Source: Prorocentrum cordatum (taxonomy: Eukaryota; Sar; Dinophyceae; Prorocentrales; Prorocentraceae). From it: a stretch of 64,000 nucleotides of DNA. The stretch spans positions 333,131-397,130 of the forward strand of contig CAUYUJ010018493.1 of NCBI GenBank assembly GCA_963575745.1. Direction: 5' to 3'. The position numbers were made by a program, and so were the translations under genes. Of this stretch, positions 52,902 to 63,520 are shown piece by piece (within the stretch, counting starts at the first letter, position 1; each line of letters begins with the position of its first letter). Under the pieces are notes generated by a model. It made no database searches, was not told the origin of the DNA, and saw nothing but the letters and a program-made list of their open reading frames with translations.

Positions 52902-53714
52902 TCAGGGCGCTTCGTTGCGATCCGCGTTGTCAGCCTGTGCCCGAACAGCTCCTGTCGAGGTGGTGGTCCTGCCGATTGCCTTGTCGGGTCGGTCCTGCAG
53001 GGCCCACTCCCTTGCCTCTCCCAACCAGGTCGGTGAGCCACCCCGCCTCGCTGGGCCACGATGGTAGTCCTGACCCATCTCCCTGGTCTTGTAGCGGTCG
53101 AGCGGCTGGAAGAATTGGGCCACGTCGTCGTCGATGTGCCACCCCTGGACGTCGCTAGGCGACTCGCCAAAGCGCCACCTTATCTGCTTCGCCAGTGCGG
53201 TCGCGATGGCCTGGCACATCCTGTTCGGGTACTCCTTGGCCGCCGCGGTGCGCCACTGGCCGTCGTCGTTGATGCCTGCCAGCTCCGCGTGGTAGGAGGC
53301 CGTGTGAAAGCACCTCCCGCTTCCAGGCAGTCTACTGATTTCTGCTCGGAGGGTTGGTAGGGATACCGCCATCAGGCTTGTGGACTTCCTCGAACGCGCT
53401 CCACAGGTGCACTGGTCGAATGTGATCAGCTCGACTCCCTGCTGGTTCAGGAGGTGGCGCGTCTCGGGGAGCTTCCAGGAGCTGGCGAAGTGCTCCTCGG
53501 TGGGCTCGCACGGGTGCTCGAGCATGCCTGGGACCCCCAGGTTGAGGCACATGTACATGAGCTCCAGCTGTGTCCTGTATAGGCGGTTGCCTGTCGCTAC
53601 TTGCTCCATCTCTGGACGGGAAAGGTAGCGAAGGCCCCACAAGCTGTTGCTGCTCCCTAGGGGTCTTGGTGGACGACCCCTGCAGTCATTGGGGGGCAAG
53701 TGGCGCGCTCGGCT
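52902..53714 (-). CDS. C-terminal part of the methyltransferase-like domain, after an in-frame TGA
   Basis: 270 codons in the same frame as the large ORF2 and directly after its TGA. It has no ATG for about the first 37 codons, so independent initiation is unlikely. The first residues (SRAR) continue the GGPPCET block before the stop. A conserved-looking MLEHPCEP block follows at about residue 85, and FDQCTCGARSRKSTSLM at about residue 120. In cytosine-5 methyltransferases motif IV (PPCxxxS) is followed by motif VI (ENV or ENP) and motif VIII (QxRxR/KxT); EHP and ARSRKST sit where VI and VIII would be. Later an AAKEYPNRMCQAIA helix occurs. The function is inferred from the fold pattern only. 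Most likely part of one polyprotein with ORF2. Confidence 0.55.
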   Translation of the reverse strand, partial: SRARHLPPNDCRGRPPRPLGSSNSLWGLRYLSRPEMEQVATGNRLYRTQLELMYMCLNLGVPGMLEHPCEPTEEHFASSWKLPETRHLLNQQGVELITFDQCTCGARSRKSTSLMAVSLPTLRAEISRLPGSGRCFHTASYHAELAGINDDGQWRTAAAKEYPNRMCQAIATALAKQIRWRFGESPSDVQGWHIDDDVAQFFQPLDRYKTREMGQDYHRGPARRGGSPTWLGEAREWALQDRPDKAIGRTTTSTGAVRAQADNADRNEAP

Positions 53715-53717
53715 TCA
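53715..53717 (-). other. In-frame TGA interrupting the methyltransferase-like domain
   Basis: The frame reads GGPPCET-TGA-SRAR and continues for 270 codons. A Trp (TGG) at this place would give the PPCETWS pattern I remember from related dinoflagellate proteins. A single G to A change explains it; programmed readthrough is the alternative. Confidence 0.75.
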
Positions 53718-56700
53718 GGTCTCGCACGGCGGTCCGCCGATGACTCCTGCAATTCTCCGTGCTTGTGCCATGTCTCGCCACTTGCTGACTGCAACTTCTG
53801 ATGTCAGGTCGCCGAAGGTCGGGTCGTTGGCGATGTCCAGGCTGAGCATGTGTATGTCGCAGGAAGCCCGACTGCTGAGGCGGTCGAACCTATCCTGAAC
53901 ATCCCCCTCTCGGCGACGGCCGCTGAATAGATGCAGCGCGTATAGCGTCCGAGCTGGCCTGGGCCTGGGTACAGCAGCTGGCGGCGGTGGTGGCTCCTCG
54001 ATGAAGGGGAGCTCTAGGCTCTCGTAGTGGCCGCCGTTGCTGTCGTCGCTGTCCTCGTCCGTATGTATTTCTGGAGGACGAGCAGGGACTGCAGGCTTCT
54101 CTGCCCAGTCGATGAGCCTGCCCGCCCTTCGGTTCGCCTGCTGCTGGTCGCGCACAATTTGCTGGTTGTGCTGCAGCTCGGCTCTGCTAAGGATTGCTGG
54201 ACGTGTCTTTCGCCAATGTCGAGCGCACCTGCGCACTCTCAGCAAGTGTTTGACCAGCCTGTTTGTAGTATGGTAATCCATGCCGCATCCGTAGCAGACC
54301 GAACCAGTTGCCCACGAGATAGGATGACCCGACGAGGTGTGGTCCTTGGTGATGTGTGCTCGTAGCACTGCTGCACTGGCTTCGGTACGTCCGCAGTGGT
54401 AGCATAGGTACTTGCGCTGCTGCTCGAAGTGCTGGTCTGGGAAGGGCGAGATGGCTTCCGTGTTGGTCCACCGTTGGAGTCGAAGCCGCCATCGAGCTTG
54501 GTAGTCGTGATCGTACTGGCGAGCTTTGCCACGTTGGCAAGCTTTCTTTACTGCGCTGAGGTAGCTTTGGTAGTCGTTCCTGGCCCAGTCCTTCCAGTCC
54601 TCGAGCGTGTATGCTCCACCACGCTCGTCAGGTCCTGTGTGGTCGCGGACCCAGTCTAGGTCGCGGCGGAGCAGTGCCACCCAGCCGTAACTACCATCCC
54701 ATGCTTGGCTAAGTAGTCGGCGGAGGTGCAGGGGTCCCCAGTTGAGGCATCTACCAAATAGTCGTAGCCGCTCAAGTCGTAGGACTATCTCTGGGGGCAG
54801 CTTGTCGACCCCTTCGAGAATCTGGGTGTTCGTGACCTCCTTTTTCTGTCGTACTTTCCAAGTGATCCTTTGCGCGGCAGCGTAGTTGACGATATACTGG
54901 TTGTTGAAATTCCTGGCCTGGCCTGCTGTGAGTTCGGGCCAGGTAGACGCATCGTATAGTAGCTGGGATAGCACCACACTGTCGGCTAAGTAGGCCTTGT
55001 CTTTGATGGCCAGCTCTGATCGCCGGTGGACTTCGCGATGGAGAGGCCTCGTGGATGTCGCTGCAGTGGCTACCTTCACTGCGACATCCACCCCAGGGGA
55101 TGCATTGTCGGTCACGTAGGTCCCGAGGAGCTTGTGGTGACGAACCACCTCGACGTAACTCTCTGCCAGGGGGACCTCGATCCTCGGCACTCCATTGGAA
55201 TAGAAACTGGCCCGAGCTTGCCGGCTCCCAGGCCCACTGAAGTCGATCATCACCTTGGTCTTGGTGAGCTGCAGCTGGAGGCCGAAAGTGCTGGCGGCGC
55301 AGTAGACGGCTTCGCAGAACCCCGTGGCCTCATGCTGAATGTGGTCGGGGCTGGTGAACACGTGCATGCCCGTTAGGTCGTCGACGAACGATAGGCCATG
55401 AGGTTCATGCTCCTGGAGTGGCCCATCTGTGGGGTCGGTGTCGCATGCGAAACTGCTGTCAAGAGGCTTGCCCTGGGGTCGTAGCCCTCGCTGCGCAAGG
55501 TAGCTGTCAATCATGCGGTGGACTCGGCCGAATAGCAGATTGAAGTCCGCGTCGGCCAGGGGCACGCCAGGCCTCGTGCCCTTGTGCGGCGCCATGAGGT
55601 TCTGGGAGAACCTGTGTGACGTCCACCTGTTGCGGCAACCTTCTGCAATGAGGGCAGCCAGGTGGGAGCCGTCCAACACTGTGTCGAGTATCCCTGGGTT
55701 GGCCATGAGGTGCTCCAGTTGCGGCTGGGCCCACAGGGGAACCTCGAGGTTCTCTAGCACCTCCTTGACTTCGTCCTCCTCGCCTGGGATGCCATGAACC
55801 AGCTGGACTACAACCGAGTAGAAGGCCTCCTTCAAGTCCATGGTCCTTAGGTATTTGTGGTGGTGCTTGCCCAGGACGTTGTTTAAGAGGATCTCGCGGT
55901 AGGCTTGGAGGTACCGTGGGTCGCCTTTTCCTTTGGGAATTGCGACCAGGTCTCCACCCTTGAAGCTCAGCGGCTCCCGCACGGTGGTCGCCACCTTGGT
56001 GAAGAGGGGGCGCAGTAGCCTCGCTGCCTCTGTGGGGGCCGCCCTGAGGACAGCGTTCGTGAGCCCGTCGGGGCCCCCTTGCGTCCCAGCCTTGGCCGCG
56101 GCGAACTGGGCCTGGCAGACGGCCAGGGGCATCACCATGGAGAGATCCAGCATGCCGTCGAAGGGCCTGATCTTGCTGTCGTGATTGTACTTGTTGGCAA
56201 GATCATCCGCTGTCACGATCTTGCCCGCCTGTATCTTCGCGAAATGGTTAAGCTCCTGGTCCGACATGTCCTGGGAGTTGTGGATCACCTCTCCATCCTT
56301 GTCGAGCCGCATAGGCTTTCCTGCTGGGAACTTCGCCTTCCTCCCGCCATGCCTTAGTAGGTCGCGGTAAGCCTTCCACTGGGCCGCAGCGTCGTTCGCA
56401 GCGGAGGCGGAGGACGCGGTTGAGGCAAGCCGACTGAGGAATGCGCTACGGTCCTTCTCGACGGCCGAGGCAACTAGGGGCCCAGACCTGGTGAGGAAGG
56501 AAAGGATGGCCATGGCGTAGACCATGGGCGAGATCGTCCAGTTCAGGAGGAGGTGCGCGTAGTGGTGGATGTCGTGGATGGTGCCATCGTCGTCGCCACG
56601 CTCTCTGCTCCACAGGGAGAGTGAGTCCCCTACTTCGCCTGCACGAAGAGAATGGGCGTGGGCTACTAGTCGTCCAGGTCGGTCGTCATGGGCTTCTCCT

Positions 56701-59700
56701 CTGAGCACTGCGCGATGGACTCGGAGTGCGAGGCGCCTGGCTCGGATTAGGCCCATGGTAGTCTTGGTGACATAGGGCTTCCTCGCTGCCTTGACGGCCT
56801 TGCCGAAGGCCTGGATGGCCGCGTCGTTGACGACCCTGGTGACCTCCTCGCAGTGAGTGTTGACGTCCACTTCCCAGGGGATGATCGGGGCCTGCTTGAG
56901 AATCTCCTTGAAGCTGGCCTTGGCGACGTCGTTGTTCAAGTTGGCCAGGTCGGGCCTCGGTCCTGAGGCCTTGGTGGTCTTGCAGACGGCCCACTTGAGG
57001 GTGGCTAGTACTGGTATGTGGTCTTGTGCAGCTGTGCCTCGGTCCAGACCTGGCTCCGTGCTGCAGCTCGCAACGTACGGGGCGATCGAGGAGCTCAGCA
57101 GGATGTAGTCTATCCTGCGGTGCTGCCCCTTCGATCCGACATGCGTATATGAGTTGTTGCCTGGATCCCTCGTGGTGTTGATGACCTCCATGTTGGTGTC
57201 GGCAGCGAAGCTGATGATGTGCTTGCCATTGCCGTTGGTCGCTTCTGGGAACCCACTGGTGCCAGCTCCTGGGGACTCGTAGTCGCCAAGACGCCCGTTC
57301 AGGTCCCCCATGAAGATGTCCACTCGGTACTTGGCAGACAATCGCTGAGCAGACTCCCAGAATTCTCTCTTCTCCGCCGCGTGGGAGTCTTCGTGGGGTG
57401 CGTATGCTGATGCGATAACCATGTCTGTGCCTGCAACGCGGGTCTTGATGATCAAGAGCCTGTCGTGCTGGTGGAGGACGAGGGTGTCTTTGGCACTTAG
57501 GTACTTCGCTGCCCCACTCGCGCTGATTGGTTGGGAGACGTTGAGCCAGATGTCGCATCCTCTGTTCTGCTGCGTGTGGCCTGAGGAGTAGCAAACATAT
57601 TCTCCTACGTTGCGGACGTCTCCTTCGCTCTGCGTCTCCTGTAGGGCCACGACGTGCAGGCCCATGTCAGCAAACTGTGCTGCTAGGTGCGTGACCTTGG
57701 AGAGGCTCTGCTTGCTTTTGCCGGCCGCCTTGCCTTTGCCCGACTTGAAGCTGACGGCGGCCTTGAGTGATCTGCAGTTGTAGGTGCACAAATTCACGTT
57801 GAGGTCGGCCTTGATGGTGGTGGTGCTGATGGGCCTCTGGATCGCTCCTGGGGCTGCCTGCGGCTGGGTGGCCTCGATGATGAAGTCTTTGTTCCGCAAG
57901 GGCGGGTATGCGGCCTTGACCGCATCTGGCTCTGATCGCAGCCATTCCCAGGAAAGGAACTTGTTGTGAGCGATCGCCTGCACTGCTGCAATGTTCGGGT
58001 CCATCAGGTCGCTGGCCGAAGCTTGATCTGCTATCCCATCTGCGAGCTCGTTCCAAGGGTGCCCGATGTGCGAGTTAATGTGGTGCCACTGGGTAGGTCG
58101 GGCTTGTTGGAGGAGGCATGCAAGCGTGCGAATGGCGGCCCCCAACCTCGGATGTACGTGGCATTGGGCTTCGCCTTTGGCCAGGTTGATAACGTTGAGG
58201 GCATCGGGCGTGATCTCGATGGGCGCGTCGGTGTCTTGACCAAGGGCCCACATTAGTGCCCAAAGTACTGCCGTGAGCTCAGCTGTGTATGCCGTCACCT
58301 TCTCGTTGTTTGCCATGTCGTCTAGGGTCTCGGTGACCTTGCCAGCAATGAAACCCCGAAAACCAAACGGGCCTCGTGAGTTGCGCCCGTCGTCGTACTC
58401 GTCGACAGTGACTACTGCCCAAGCGGCTGTGTGTGGGATGCCGTTGTAGCTGCCGTCCGTGTAGATGTGTGTCCGCCTGGTCGGCAGCTCGCATGATGGG
58501 CACATCTCCAGCGCCATCCTTGCCATGTTGTGCAGGGTCGTAGTGTCGACGTCGTCGCAGACGTTGACGCGGCCTCGGCCGCGAAGGGTCTCGGCTACTG
58601 GGTCTTGGCTGAGAACTGGCAGCACTGCCGCTTGGCCTCTTTCTGGTGCTGCCGTGGTGGGGAGCTGCCGTCGCCTTCGGCCACGCCTGGCCCTCTCAGC
58701 ATTGACGTACTCGGGGGAGTACTCGATGTCGTCGTCTGGCGCCAGTTCCATGCCCTGTAGAATGGGACCTTGTGTAGTGGTAATGTGGGCTGGAGGTGGC
58801 TGTGATGTCGGAGAGCGCGTGGGCGGGGCTAGTGATATGGCCCCAGCCTGAGGCGCAATCCGCTTCACGGGTGGTAGTGATGGCATTTGGCTCCCCTCAT
58901 CGTAGTCCAAGTTGTCCGATCCAGCCCGCGCGGCCTGACTGAACAGGGGCTCACGTGATTGGGCGTGGAGCATGCTGTCACGTAGACGATAAGGTTCGCC
59001 ATCCAGGGCGTCTGGGTGGTTGGTAGCACCCGTGCCGTGGTGGGAGCGCGCTGATGCCGAGGGGAGCGTTGGCTTCCACCTGCTTGACCGTGGTGAGCTG
59101 CTTGGGTCCGTCGGGACTGGGGCCACTGGTGATGCTGGTTGAGCTGCTAAGTCCGTCGGGTCTGGATCCACCACCAGGGCATGGTACTTGTTGTGGGTGC
59201 TGCTGTTGTCCCGACGACTGTGGCTCTCCGCAGCGCGCCGTGCGCGGCGTGCACGCCGCTGGGCTGATCGGAAGGCTGCGACTGCGCGCGCTTGCTTCCA
59301 CTCCTCGTAGCATTGCTCCATGCCATCCTCTGCCTCGCTGCCAGTCGAGTTTTGACCGTCGAGAAAGGTCCTTTCCACGTTCTCGATCTCGTGGACTCGG
59401 ATGGCGGAGGGGGACACACTGAGTGCAAGGGCAGCCGGTAACGCATCCTTGCGGCCATCTTGGTGGCTTGTGACCTGAAGTGCTGACAGATTGGCGGATG
59501 CATCACTCATCCCTGGTAGTGTGCCTCCTTGGTTGCCGCCTAGCGCCCCTCGAGACGCGGCGGGCGGCCCTCGTGTCGGCCGTGGTGGTGTCACGTTGGC
59601 CCCTCGAGACCCAGGTGACTGATACCGCTGTTGATGCTCGCTGCTGCGATTGGGAGTGGCCCTCCCACTGCCAATGCCAGTTGCGGTAGCACATCTGCTT

Positions 59701-60038
59701 GGAGTCGTGGCCCCTCGGGACCCTGGACTCCTGGGAGTACCTGATCTGGTGCGTGAGACTGTCGGAGTCTCTGCTGGTCTATTTGTTACTAGACGGCTGT
59801 CGCAATTAACCCCAGGGCCCGCCGTGCTTTCAGGCCTCTGGTGGTGGGTAGGTCGAGCATCGTAGTGGAGGACCCCACTGCCGTGCTGCGGGCTTTGGGC
59901 CCCAGCTGCTCTCCCCGATGCTGCCCAGGAGATCGATGCTGTCGAACTGATCGGAGAGCGTGAAGAAATCCCACATCCGTCGTGCTCTGCCCTGTTGGAC
60001 TCCTCGGCCGCCTCCTGGCAGTGAATTCTGTCATGCAT
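53715..60038 (-). CDS. Retrotransposon ORF2: RNase H - EEP endonuclease - reverse transcriptase - zinc fingers - methyltransferase-like
   Basis: 2,107 residues from an ATG at 60,038. Residues 1-510 are Ser/Pro/Arg-rich and disordered. RNase H spans about 520-670, with TDGS, AELTAVLWAL, DALNV and NELADGIAD supplying the four acidic catalytic residues. The EEP endonuclease spans about 745-1,012: CTYNCRSL, ALQETQ, GDLNGR, RRIDYILL and DHIPV, all catalytic blocks intact. The RT spans about 1,280-1,700: GGPDGLTNAVL, motif A MDLKEAFYSVV, motif B TRPGVPLADADFNLLF, motif C LSFVDDLTG, motif D LQLQLTKTKV, motif E HKLLGTYV. Two cysteine/histidine fingers follow at about 1,880-1,945 (CYHC-x12-H-x4-H, then CYGC...). 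From 2,032 a Rossmann-like start LHLFSG, LDIAND, GDL and GGPPCET ends in TGA. The intact motifs suggest recent activity. RNase H ahead of the endonuclease is not the usual non-LTR order. Confidence 0.85.
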   Translation of the reverse strand: MHDRIHCQEAAEESNRAEHDGCGISSRSPISSTASISWAASGRAAGAQSPQHGSGVLHYDARPTHHQRPESTAGPGVNCDSRLVTNRPAETPTVSRTRSGTPRSPGSRGATTPSRCATATGIGSGRATPNRSSEHQQRYQSPGSRGANVTPPRPTRGPPAASRGALGGNQGGTLPGMSDASANLSALQVTSHQDGRKDALPAALALSVSPSAIRVHEIENVERTFLDGQNSTGSEAEDGMEQCYEEWKQARAVAAFRSAQRRARRARRAAESHSRRDNSSTHNKYHALVVDPDPTDLAAQPASPVAPVPTDPSSSPRSSRWKPTLPSASARSHHGTGATNHPDALDGEPYRLRDSMLHAQSREPLFSQAARAGSDNLDYDEGSQMPSLPPVKRIAPQAGAISLAPPTRSPTSQPPPAHITTTQGPILQGMELAPDDDIEYSPEYVNAERARRGRRRRQLPTTAAPERGQAAVLPVLSQDPVAETLRGRGRVNVCDDVDTTTLHNMARMALEMCPSCELPTRRTHIYTDGSYNGIPHTAAWAVVTVDEYDDGRNSRGPFGFRGFIAGKVTETLDDMANNEKVTAYTAELTAVLWALMWALGQDTDAPIEITPDALNVINLAKGEAQCHVHPRLGAAIRTLACLLQQARPTQWHHINSHIGHPWNELADGIADQASASDLMDPNIAAVQAIAHNKFLSWEWLRSEPDAVKAAYPPLRNKDFIIEATQPQAAPGAIQRPISTTTIKADLNVNLCTYNCRSLKAAVSFKSGKGKAAGKSKQSLSKVTHLAAQFADMGLHVVALQETQSEGDVRNVGEYVCYSSGHTQQNRGCDIWLNVSQPISASGAAKYLSAKDTLVLHQHDRLLIIKTRVAGTDMVIASAYAPHEDSHAAEKREFWESAQRLSAKYRVDIFMGDLNGRLGDYESPGAGTSGFPEATNGNGKHIISFAADTNMEVINTTRDPGNNSYTHVGSKGQHRRIDYILLSSSIAPYVASCSTEPGLDRGTAAQDHIPVLATLKWAVCKTTKASGPRPDLANLNNDVAKASFKEILKQAPIIPWEVDVNTHCEEVTRVVNDAAIQAFGKAVKAARKPYVTKTTMGLIRARRLALRVHRAVLRGEAHDDRPGRLVAHAHSLRAGEVGDSLSLWSRERGDDDGTIHDIHHYAHLLLNWTISPMVYAMAILSFLTRSGPLVASAVEKDRSAFLSRLASTASSASAANDAAAQWKAYRDLLRHGGRKAKFPAGKPMRLDKDGEVIHNSQDMSDQELNHFAKIQAGKIVTADDLANKYNHDSKIRPFDGMLDLSMVMPLAVCQAQFAAAKAGTQGGPDGLTNAVLRAAPTEAARLLRPLFTKVATTVREPLSFKGGDLVAIPKGKGDPRYLQAYREILLNNVLGKHHHKYLRTMDLKEAFYSVVVQLVHGIPGEEDEVKEVLENLEVPLWAQPQLEHLMANPGILDTVLDGSHLAALIAEGCRNRWTSHRFSQNLMAPHKGTRPGVPLADADFNLLFGRVHRMIDSYLAQRGLRPQGKPLDSSFACDTDPTDGPLQEHEPHGLSFVDDLTGMHVFTSPDHIQHEATGFCEAVYCAASTFGLQLQLTKTKVMIDFSGPGSRQARASFYSNGVPRIEVPLAESYVEVVRHHKLLGTYVTDNASPGVDVAVKVATAATSTRPLHREVHRRSELAIKDKAYLADSVVLSQLLYDASTWPELTAGQARNFNNQYIVNYAAAQRITWKVRQKKEVTNTQILEGVDKLPPEIVLRLERLRLFGRCLNWGPLHLRRLLSQAWDGSYGWVALLRRDLDWVRDHTGPDERGGAYTLEDWKDWARNDYQSYLSAVKKACQRGKARQYDHDYQARWRLRLQRWTNTEAISPFPDQHFEQQRKYLCYHCGRTEASAAVLRAHITKDHTSSGHPISWATGSVCYGCGMDYHTTNRLVKHLLRVRRCARHWRKTRPAILSRAELQHNQQIVRDQQQANRRAGRLIDWAEKPAVPARPPEIHTDEDSDDSNGGHYESLELPFIEEPPPPPAAVPRPRPARTLYALHLFSGRRREGDVQDRFDRLSSRASCDIHMLSLDIANDPTFGDLTSEVAVSKWRDMAQARRIAGVIGGPPCET

Positions 60039-63000
60039 GGCCTGAAGCCTGGCGGCGCTGCTAGGCCCCCTCCCCCCCCCCCTCGGGGGGAATCAGCGGG
60101 CGCTGCTGCTGCCTGCTCCTCGGCTCCAGGAGTTGCAGGAGGGGAGGGGGTTGCTGTGCCCCTTGTCTCGTCCCTCCTGCGGGCCACTCGGCCACGAAAA
60201 CGTGCTATGCCTGACTCTCCAGAGTCTACCCGCTGACCCTTGTGGGCCTGGCTGGTGTCTTCTCCTGGAAATGCGGGCGCGGGTCCAAACGCCTCTTCGA
60301 GGGCTGCAGCTGCGGCGGCGGCTGAGGTGTGCTGGCGCGTCAGGATGTCGATGCCCTCGCACTGCCTCTCGATGCTGGCCGCTGCCGCCTCCGCGTTCTG
60401 CTGGGATGCAGGGGGAGGGGTCAATACGAAGCTGTCGGCTCCCTCTCCACCTCCATGGCCGCGCTGCTCATCATGCCCGAATGGAACTGCGGGCGTGAGT
60501 GACCTCTCGCTGAGTGGCGCTGGCGATGCTGGGATGAAGATCACCTGAGATGCTGTCGGGGTAGGAGGGTCGCCTTGCTCTGCTGGTACCGAGCTAGCCC
60601 TTGACGTGGATGCCAGGTCTGTGTCTGCCTCGTGCTGCGTGGTTCCCCTCATCTCCTCACCCTCCTCGGGTGCGGGGTGATCCTGGCTCCAGGACGGCCA
60701 GCTGGCGGGGTAGATCATCGGCGCATGCTCCGAGCCGTCGTCCTCCGCTCGGGAGTCCTGCGTGCCCGCTGTGCCGAACTGGGTCAAGGGGGCCTCCTCG
60801 TAGTAGCGCCTTTGGATCTCCTTCGCCTCGTGGTCCCTCACTACGGACTCCAGCTCCTCCTCCATCTGTACGGCTTCCCATTGTGCTTTCTCCTCAGCAT
60901 CTTGTCTGCGCAACTCATCTTGTTCGCGCTCGTATCTTTCTGCCTCCTCGTGCGGGTCTGGCCTGTCGGGGCTCCTGGACCTGTCACGCTCTATGAGGGG
61001 TACATCGCCTTCGTCGGTCTGGCGGGCTGCTGACCTGGCTGACCTGGTTGATGCTGGCCCCCGAGGTGAGGAGCTGCTCTGCCTACGGCCCCTGATGGCT
61101 GGGCGCTCCTCGGCTGCGCCAGTTTGGAGATTGGTCGCAACGGGGGACTCCGCTGGGGCGGTCGCTGCCTCGGCTGCTCCTCTGGCTTTCTCGTACAGGT
61201 CAGCGGCCTCCTGGTAGTCGTCCATGGACTCTTGGGACGCTGGGAGGTGGCCCCCTTGGACGAGGTGATGAGCTGCCCTCTTGGTGAAGTCGTAGCCCTC
61301 CTGCCCGTATTGCCTCATCTCGGCGCACAGGCTGACCATGGCCTTTCGTTCACGTTCCCTGCTGGCTGCAATGGCTTCCAGGCTCTGCATTCTCAGCTTT
61401 AGCTCCTCTGTCTCCGACGCGCCCTGCTGCTCCTTCTTTGCGATGGCGTCGAGCTCGGTGTGTAGCGTGCTGGAGCGCTGGAGGCTTTCTTGCAGCGCGA
61501 GGTGAATGGCCTCCTCCCTGCCCGTCCTCTGCTGGCTGGCAAAGTCTCCCATGGCGGAGGCCTCCTCCATGCTGGCGATCCTGAAGGTGAGGGCTTGGGC
61601 GAGCTCCTCCTCCAGCGCCTGCTCCTGCACCTCTGCGTTGGACCTTTGCTCGCTCAGCTGCACCGCGTAGCTGCTCAGTTCCTGTCGCAGGCTCTCTGTG
61701 TGCAGCTGCAAGTCATGTGCGTTCGCTTCTTCTATCATGACTTGGCGGGTGAGACTCGACCTTATTCGCTCAGCACTGCCTTCGAGCTCTGCCCGCATTG
61801 CCTCCTTGTCCTTCAGGCTGGCCTTCGCAATCTCTTCCTCCTCTGCTCTAGTCCTTAGCAGGGCGAACTGCAATGCCTGCACCTCGTGCGGGATCTGCCG
61901 CTCCTCGTTGGCGCTTCTCAGCTCCGCTGCTTCGTGGTATGCCACCTGTGCTGCGCGCTGCGCAGCGCCCGCCTCAAGCTTGGAGTGCTGCTGGAGCTCG
62001 TGTATGCGGGCTTCAGCTGCCTCGAGCTCGCTTTTGGTCTGCTTGAGCCGATCCTTCTGCCGTGCTGCTGTCTGGGCGATCCCTTGCAGCCTGGCCGCTT
62101 CTGCCGGCGGGAGGGCCCCTTTTCCCTTGGCATTGGCAACCACTTGGGCCTGGGCGATTGCCTGGACCCTGGCTGATTCGGCGGCAGCTTCAAGCTCGAG
62201 GGCGTGGTTCTTTTTGGCTTCCTGGAACTTCTCTTCCATGACCAGCTCCTGCCTGGTGAGCTGCTGCTTGAGAGTGCCCGCTGTAGCTGTCGCTTGGGCG
62301 CTCTCGTGCTGGGCCCGTCGCAATGCCTCTTGCGCCTCGGCTCTTGCCCGCAGCAGGTCTTGGTCGACCCTGTCCTGGGGCTGCGGCTGCGCTCGGTGCT
62401 CCGCTCGAACGTGCTCAAGCTGCTCATGCAGGTGATTTGCCCGCTGGGTCGCCGCTTCGGCCTCTGCCTTGGCTTGACTGAAGGCTGCGTCATGGCTGAT
62501 TATCCTGGCCTCCATCTGCGTCGCGAACTCGAGCTGCTCGGCTTGTTGCTTCTTGATCTCATGGCGGAGAGCCTTGTGTTGCTGCTGCTGCTGCTGGGCT
62601 GCGCTCTCCGCCGCGGTGATGCGCTGCAGCTGCTCTGACTCCTCCTTGAGTGCCAGCCTGAGTTTCGCCTGCTCGCCGTTGTGGCGGAGTGCCTGTTCTC
62701 GGGCGACCCTCCTGACTTCCGCCAGCTCGGCAGCAAACTCTTGCTCGGCTTCGGCATGGCGCTGCTGCTGGTGGGCCCGCTCCGCATTCGCCTTGGCCAC
62801 CTGATCGGCGAAGCCTCTGGTTGCGCTGCCTGCCGAGCTGGCTCTTGAGCGTGGCGATCGCCCCACCACTCCCGCTGGCCAGGCTGGAAATCCGTCACCA
62901 GGTGCTTCGCTGTGCAGGCGCCTGTCGATCACTGCCTTGTGGAAGGCATCCCAGCTCGGTGCCAAGCCAAACCCGTCCGCGCCCCAGTCGCCCTCGTCGT

Positions 63001-63486
63001 CCGCCGCGCCGCCGTCGGCAAGCACGGCCCTCACGTCGGCGATGTTGGACTCGAGCTGCCTCAACTCCTGCTGCTTGGCCTTGAGGTCGTCCCGCAGCTC
63101 GTTCGTCTTGGCCTCGAGGGCGATGACTTCAAGTTTGACGGCCTTGCGCCTCTTGCTGAGCACCTGCAGCTGGTCGTTCGGCCTCCTCGTGACCAGCTTC
63201 TGGTATTTGATGACCGAGATTTCCATCAACTGCTCCTTCGCGCTGTCGCCCGCGGCCTGCTTGGCGACGACCAGGTCGCCGAGCTTCCTCAGCCTCTGGT
63301 CCGCACTGCTCAGAAACTTCTGGATGCCTGCGCGGTCGGCTGGGGGCGCCTGCCACTTTGGGTGGGAGGTTGCCTCGTCCAGCGTGCAGGCTGCCACAGA
63401 GTCAATGACTTTTTGAGCCCTCTGGTCCGCTTCGCTGGAGCTGGCCTGGCCGCCTTTGCCCGCCCTGGGCTGCTGCTGCAGCTGCA

Positions 63487-63520
<34 letters not shown>

